DNA of 64,000 nt from Mesorhabditis belari (taxonomy: Eukaryota; Nematoda; Chromadorea; Rhabditida; Rhabditidae). Made by a program: the position numbers and the translations under genes. Numbering within the stretch: the stretch's first letter is position 1; the number at the start of each line of letters is the position of its first letter. The DNA lies in contig CAUEEP010000909.1 in assembly GCA_958450365.1 (NCBI GenBank), positions 323,501 through 387,500 on the forward strand, given 5' to 3'. Below the pieces are notes generated by a model. The model did not search any database. It worked only from the letters and a program-made list of their open reading frames with translations, and had not been told where the DNA came from. Below, one piece after another: positions 58,924-64,000 of the stretch.

Positions 58924-59336
58924 TTATTCGTCGAATCCGACGGATCGCTTCACGAATTTTGAGCTGAAGCTAAAATGGATTTCATTAGGATAGCAAGTGC
59001 TAAATTTCTACGACTATTATAGAATCAAAAATCCTCACTCATTCGATGGGAACTCAGATGGGAATTCAGCTGGAGCAACCTCTCTCCTCTTTCGGCCGCA
59101 ATGCCAGAAAGCTCCACATGCACTAAAATTTGTTCACATTAAAGCTTAGTACTCACAGCTTCACACATACTAATTGCTTAGCACTACACATACTAATTGT
59201 TTATTTTATAATTAGACTAATTGGCTTAATTGCTGGTACGGTAGCTATTGGATCTATTCTTGAGAAATAAAAGATAGACTCACTCGGTAACAACGAGAAG
59301 ACTAACAAGAACGAGAAGGAATGAGAAGATCTTCAT
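58924..59336 (-). CDS. Candidate cyclic amidated peptide precursor B, 60 aa
   Basis: Exons on the minus strand: 59336-59284, 59122-59039 and 58969-58924 (TAA), in phase. The leader MKIFSFLLVLVSLLVVT is followed by DACGAFWHCGRKRREV: the same six-apart Cys pair, Trp at the same place, and Gly-Arg-Lys-Arg-Arg for amidation and cleavage. The tail FSSKFVKRSVGFDE aligns with the tail of precursor A. The second Cys pair of A is absent, so the kept part is the CGA-x-W-x-C loop plus its processing signal. It lies opposite to A, on the far side of the channel gene. Confidence 0.75.
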
Positions 59337-60161
59337 TTTGGTTTTGTTGAATGAAAAGATTTGTTGAAATTCATTTGAATCAAAGGACTTTTATATGCAT
59401 TTTGAATTACCAAAAAGATGATCCAGGAATTCAGCCAAAAAGAGTCAAACAATCTTTCACTCTGTTACCTTTTTTGATGTCTTTCCGCGAAAATATGGGC
59501 AAGAGTTACAAAATTGTGCAACGGAAAGAGAAAGATGATGAATGAAAAGAGAAAAATGATGAATAATGAAAAGCAATTCCCAAAAATTCCCTTTCTTAGA
59601 ACTTTCAGATCAAGTGGTTTGTTTTTTTCACACTTTTCTCTGACTTTTATTCCCGGAACAGCGGCTGGCTGAGTGGAACGAACAAAGAACTTATCATTCT
59701 CTTTGAACAAATCTCAGCTGGTACTTGGCTTTTGAAAACTAGCTATATTATTCTTTTAGTTGCTATTCTTTCAACAATATTTGAAGTTATCAACATGGCT
59801 GTTGATCAGATCTTTCGATCTTTAACAAAAGCTGAACAAGGGAGGGAAAACGCTGGGAAAATCGCTTCAATTCAGGGTTGTTCATGTGAAATTGGAAGAC
59901 AGTACAATTCGGTCATTTTTTTTGTACAAGTCGGTCATATTCTTGAATAAAAGCCCAGCTATATTTTGATACTTTTTGGCAATATCTTGTTATCCATCAG
60001 TTTTCGCTTAGCTCCAGACAAAACAGTCAGTTTACAGTTTTTTCGCGGCTATTCAGCGATCTCTGTCGTTCTCTCTCACAGCAACTATGGAAATGCTTTA
60101 AGAGAGCATGCCGTTCACACATAAATCAAATTTAAAGTTTACCTAAAACCCCAACTTTCAG
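59337..60161. other. Intergenic, no gene recognised
   Basis: A 72-residue frame at 59732-59950 has a hydrophobic start but no splice or family support. Nothing else is exon-like. Confidence 0.4.
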
Positions 60162-60278
60162 CTTTTTTGTTATATCCGGTTATTTGCTGGCAAAGAACTT
60201 TTCCGGACTGAACATCACCGCTGAAAAAACAATGCAATTCTATGCGAAGAAGATGAAGAGAATTGTGCCGACATGCTT
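60162..60278 (+). pseudogene. Lone acyltransferase-3 (OAC-type) exon
   Basis: With a ccaactttcag acceptor and a TT/GTGAGT donor, this exon reads FFVISGYLLAKNFSGL and then MQFYAKKMKRIVPTC, the family's FFVISGYL membrane motif and the following (K/R)R(I)xP motif. Membrane acyltransferase-3 proteins need about ten TM helices; no further exon was found, and Tc1-like remnants begin 240 bases downstream. Probably a relic, less likely a gene with distant exons. Confidence 0.6.
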
Positions 60279-60518
60279 GTGAGTAACTGTTATTTATATC
60301 AAACTTTAGTCCCAAAATGGTTTTATCTATCGTAAAAATAATATCTTTAAATAATATCGTAAATAATATCCTTCTGGAGTAACAATTCTCTCCACTTTAC
60401 TCCACTTTTTGATTGTTTATGCTTACCTATTAATACTTTATTACGGAGGTAAAATTAAAAAAGAAGTATACAAAGACTGAAACTCTATAAGACTAGTTGA
60501 TGGGCGCAAACAAATACA

Positions 60519-61150
60519 GGGTGAGTTATATAAAGGATGCCCCAAAATTACCCAAACCAACCTCCGTTTAACGCGCTTTGCTGTCATGCGCTTTTGGGTT
60601 GAAAATCTTTTCTACTTTTTGTTTATTATGCAAATTTTGACTCTAAAAAATGTTATTTACTCATTTAAAATTAATTTTGGTCAGGTATGGTGAGGAAATC
60701 TACTCATCAAGATTCGATTATTGAGCTTTTTCGGAGAGGAGTTTGGCCAATTGAGATTTCTCAAAGGCTGATGGTGGCAAAATCGGTTGTTTCCAAGACA
60801 ATTCGTCGATATAATGATGTTGGAACAACTGCTGATCGATCAGGCCGGGCCGAAAAGCTACCGTAACGACAAATAAGAGTGTTAAGAAGGTTCGCGAAAA
60901 GTACCTATACAATCCGATGCCATTTCAACGAGTTTTAAGCAGTAGCCATCATCAAGCCTCGATTTAAATCCGATGAATTACTCAGTCTGGACTGTTCTCA
61001 AAGCAAAAGCCTGCTTACAATCACGTTCAAGCCTTGATTCACTGAAAAAATGATTGCAGAAATCTTGAGCTGAACTCGATCCTGCGTATCTTTTGGTCAC
61101 CATCGACGGCTTCCCAAAACGTCTTGTGCAACCGCTCATGAAGATATTTT
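60519..61150 (+). mobile_element. Tc1/mariner-superfamily remnant
   Basis: Starts cagggtgagttatataaag. An ATG frame at 60687-60866 gives a helix-turn-helix (HQDSIIELFRRGVWPIEISQ, then VVSKTIRRYNDVGT) and stops. Further on, LDLNPMNYSVWTVLKAKACL (about 60957-61017) is the third catalytic block, and scraps near 61050-61140 resemble the C-terminus. The first two catalytic blocks are deleted. Confidence 0.75.
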
Positions 61151-61628
61151 CGAGAAGAAATAAAACAAATTGTTGAAAGCAATCTAGAGAATAAATTTGT
61201 TAATGTTAATTTTTGTTTTTTTCAATGAAAAGGTTTTTAAACCATGAGTTTTGCTCGATGGCTGCTCGAAAAAATGAGATTTGTCAAAAATGTGCTTATT
61301 TTTGTTAGCCAGGATAAGCTCGCATTTGCAATAATGAAGCTCAAAAAGCACTATTTTTATAGTAATTAACTCTAAAAGCGTATTAATGCAGAAAAAGACG
61401 GAAAAGGAGATTTTTAGAGGCGCCAAACTCGAATTTAACTTTTTTTCAGCATTCGGCGTAGCATTTTTTGTACTGCTCGGCTAGGGTTGTCAAAGTCACT
61501 AAAAAATGTTACGGTTCTTCTATTCTATGTAAAATTACGCGTAGATTTTAGGATTAATTGTTGTTTTTCAGTTTAGGTTAATGTCTTGTCTTCGAAAGCC
61601 AAAAAGTTGCTTAAAAGGCAACACTGTA

Positions 61629-61986
61629 CAGGGTGTTTCAAAAGTTCTATAAGCTATAAGTTTTGCGTTTCAACTTCAATCAACCTGAAATTTTGCTATT
61701 CGTCTAGAAAGAGTTTAAAAAAATAGGATTGCTTTTGAGTGACTACGTTTAATTAGAAATTTCTGGCTTTTGAGAGAAATTCAAGCGGTCATGCATTTCG
61801 GTTGATTCTGGCGATATATTGCCAATTAAAAGACTTGCTCTTTCCTTGCAAAGGCCTAAATTTAACACAAATTTGCTATAATTACAAACATTTATTTATA
61901 TTTCGCTTTGAATAGTTTTTTGTTATCTTAAAAGCTGAATTTAACGACCGAAAAACAAGGTGGCTCTGAACTTTTGAGACATCCTG
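61629..61986. mobile_element. MITE with CAGGGTG ends, 358 bp
   Basis: Left end CAGGGTGTTTCAAAAGTTC, right end GAACTTTTGAGACATCCTG. TA precedes the left end. The first bases equal the start of the Tc1-like remnant at 60519. Confidence 0.75.
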
Positions 61987-62587
61987 TTTTTTAAGGCATT
62001 CCCGCTTTCCCATTGCAATCATTGCATGTTCATGAAGAAAAATCATGAGAATTTGATTGAAGGACATTAGGAAAATGCTTAATATCGCCAGAGTTTATGT
62101 TAAATTCTTTTGAAAGTCTCTAGTTAGAGACAAAGTGTTGTCAAACACATGACTTTAGCTACTTTCAAGTTGCAAACCGTTTGATTTTTAGATTTCAGAG
62201 ATGTTCATATTCCATTTGAACAGTATTGAAGCAAATAAGACTTGCTGTAATTGAAGACAACATTATCGTCTTGTAGCTTCAATTCAAACACATATTGTCA
62301 ACATTTTTGTCAACAAACAAATTCCATTCCGCATTCTGTCCTTGATTGTTGTTCCTTTCTTTGCCGATAAGTCCTCAACAAACAAAGATCAAGTCAAAAA
62401 GCAGTCCCATTTCATTGTCCACTCATCGCATCACGTGTCCTTCACCAGCCATTCCTTCTTAGAGCATTTCCTTCTTAGATCTGTCAGCTAACAATGAAGC
62501 AACCGTTCTGCTTTGGTTTTGCCTTTTAATTTGCATTCTCTTATAACCATACAATTAGATCAAAAAACATTTTAGTGAAATTCCATC

Positions 62588-62919
62588 ATGTTGAAAGGAC
62601 TTCTGTTATTCATTTGCACACTTTCGGTCATCATTGGACTTGTTTCATGCATGGAAAATGAGAATAACGCCAGCGAGAATCGAATGGTTTGTGATAAGAG
62701 ACTTTTTGTTTGAAATTTGCTATTTTCAATGGTTATCAGTGATCAAGAAAAGAAAAATCAAATTTCCAGCTATCAACATTGAATCGAGTAAAAAGAGCCG
62801 GTGGATGTGCTGCGAAAAATCCTTTATGTGGGACAGGAATGTGCTCGGATTGCTGTAAAAGTGGATGCATAAACCGAAGAGCCGATTGTTCTGAGCTTAT
62901 GTGCAGTTTGTGCTGTTAA
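62588..62919 (+). CDS. Ten-cysteine secreted peptide precursor, 82 aa
   Basis: Exons 62588-62686 and 62770-62919 (TAA), phase 0. A signal peptide (MLKGLLLFICTLSVIIGLVS) and a short acidic propeptide lead to a Lys-Arg site (NRVKRAGG). The 42-residue mature part has ten Cys in the order C, C, C, CC, C, C, C, CC (for example GMCSDCCKSGC and MCSLCC), so up to five disulfides. ATG and splice sites are clear, and AATAAA follows about 45 bases after the stop. Such knots occur in defensin-like peptides, hormones and venom-type peptides; I do not recognise the family. Secretion and processing are inferred. Confidence 0.8.
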
Positions 62920-63658
62920 ATATTGAGTGAGAGTAAGATTATTATCAAAATACGGATTCAATAAACATTTATCTATTCATAATCACGCAAATACCAAACT
63001 TTCATATTTAATTGACGGTCCCTCAAAAAATATCTTTGAAATTCATCAAAACAACGTTTGGTGTCACAAAGATAACGAAGGCTCATGAGGACTTATTTTC
63101 TTCTAAAAACATTTTTTAAAGCGTCAAGTTTGAATATTTTTGAGGATTAAAATGGGTAAATCCAAAGGTGCAGCCCAAAAGCCCTAACACTGGAGTTGTG
63201 GTGTTGGATACGTTGCACGCCCACACAATCTCTCGTCCTTACAATACCGATTCACGATAAGCGTCGAAACGAAACGAAAAGACGTCCTGAAAGATTTAAA
63301 AAATGAAAACTTCTTATGCATTTGATTAGTAAATGAAGCAATCATGAAAGATTTTGTAAAGAGAGTGAAAGTCTCTTTACAAAGCAGTGCTTTCAAGTTT
63401 GGTCTGCTTGATTTCAATGAACAGTCGATCAAGTCTTTTCGAAAAGTCGTTAAGCTTTCTATTTATTTAACTTTTTACTGCATTTCCTGCCATTTGCAAA
63501 ACAATATCATTTTCTAGGAAGTTCACAAATTGAGAAAGGCCTTCGATCGATTTTTTTTGTTGCTGATTCACCGATAAAATCACACAATAAGAAGAGCAGA
63601 AAAGTGAAATGAGGGTTTAGTTCTGGCAGAGATGCTTTTTGGATGTCGAATCGCAGAA
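62920..63658. other. Intergenic, no gene recognised
   Basis: Contains the polyadenylation signal of the ten-Cys gene. An 82-residue minus-strand frame (63184-63432) has no supporting feature. Confidence 0.4.
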
Positions 63659-64000
63659 ATGTCGTTTCTGAAAGTCAGCTTACTAATTTGCCTTTTATGG
63701 GTTTGTTTTTATAATATTAGCTAAGTATTTGTTTATTAGCAGAAAAACGATGCCGCCAAGTACAACGAGTTTGTTCTCGACGAGCTAAATCCATCATTTG
63801 CAATTCATGGTATGAGACTGAAAAAACTGGAGGTAATACGAAAATAGTTTAAGCTTTCTTCAACAATTCAAATGCTTTTGAATTTCAGAGTATAACGGTT
63901 TTTGGCTGTGATGGCTGTGACTTTTTGATCGACTACACACAGCGTGGATGCACCACAGAACAAGAGGTAGTTCAAGTCAAAAGAATGGTCAAAATGCTAA
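63659..64000 (+). CDS. 5' end of a second secreted ectodomain-family gene, cut by the window edge
   Basis: Exons 63659-63700 (MSFLKVSLLICLLW, leader), 63740-63832 and 63889-63966, phase 0 throughout; continues beyond the edge. The segment NPSFAIHGMRLKKLE followed by SITVFGCDGCDFLIDYTQRG aligns with SFAIHTQRLSKFK and NITIQSFEGATFYIDYSQNG in the gene at 49-54 kb, including the exon border between them. An in-frame ATG at 63632 would add nine residues; the inner ATG gives the better leader. Confidence 0.75.

Noticed and set aside
1..64000. CRISPR arrays, bacterial operons, rRNA
   Set aside because: No regularly spaced direct repeats with unique spacers, no ribosomal RNA signatures and no prokaryotic gene structure anywhere.

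Overview
The window is animal nuclear DNA, most probably from a rhabditid nematode. It is AT-rich, and protein-coding sequence is split into short exons by introns that are often only 45-70 bases and end in TTTCAG. Two genes have a TTTCCAG-type acceptor just before the ATG, as expected for spliced-leader trans-splicing. The gene families also fit: an aminergic GPCR, a short neprilysin-like M13 protease, a Cys-loop channel, an ITP/CHH-type peptide and an OAC-type acyltransferase exon. Many degraded mariner/Tc1 elements and fold-back MITEs are present. Nothing bacterial was seen: no operons with ribosome-binding sites and no CRISPR. The species cannot be named from sequence alone. All exon models were built by hand from splice sites, reading phase and protein family motifs.

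Layout. 0.6-6.4 kb: minus-strand biogenic-amine GPCR (TM1 to the start of TM7; both ends missing). 10.6-11.9 kb: full-length but broken mariner. 12.8-14.2 kb: minus-strand LAPTM4-like four-TM protein. 14.2-24.3 kb: gene-poor DNA with MITEs, a tRNA-like SINE family and a mini-mariner that codes only for a DNA-binding domain. 24.3-27.7 kb: plus-strand 11-exon F-box protein whose last intron carries a 1-kb inverted-repeat element. 27.7-38.1 kb: gene-poor, with simple repeats, one possible small secreted protein (33.6-33.8 kb, minus) and a mariner scrap. 38.1-39.6 kb: plus-strand ITP/CHH-like neuropeptide precursor. 40.3-41.7 kb: two mariner remnants, tail to tail. 42.1-47.0 kb: plus-strand short M13 metallopeptidase; one intron holds two abutting inverted-repeat elements, the second with coding-like cargo. 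47.3-48.3 kb: dead Tc1. 49.0-54.1 kb: plus-strand 17-exon type I membrane protein with beta-rich ectodomain modules, a Thr-rich stalk, one TM helix and a short basic tail; a related gene starts at 63.66 kb and runs off the window.

The right end (56.5-63.0 kb) is the most unusual part. Two paralogous small secreted precursors on opposite strands encode a short Cys-GA-aromatic/aliphatic-Trp-X-Cys loop followed at once by Gly-Arg-Lys-Arg/Lys-Arg, an amidation and processing signal. They flank a Cys-loop ligand-gated channel gene. Next come an isolated acyltransferase-3 exon, Tc1 remnants, a MITE and a ten-cysteine secreted peptide.

Functionally the window is rich in signalling genes (amine GPCR, ITP-like hormone, cyclic peptide candidates, ligand-gated channel, M13 ectopeptidase). 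Gene order alone does not show that they act together.
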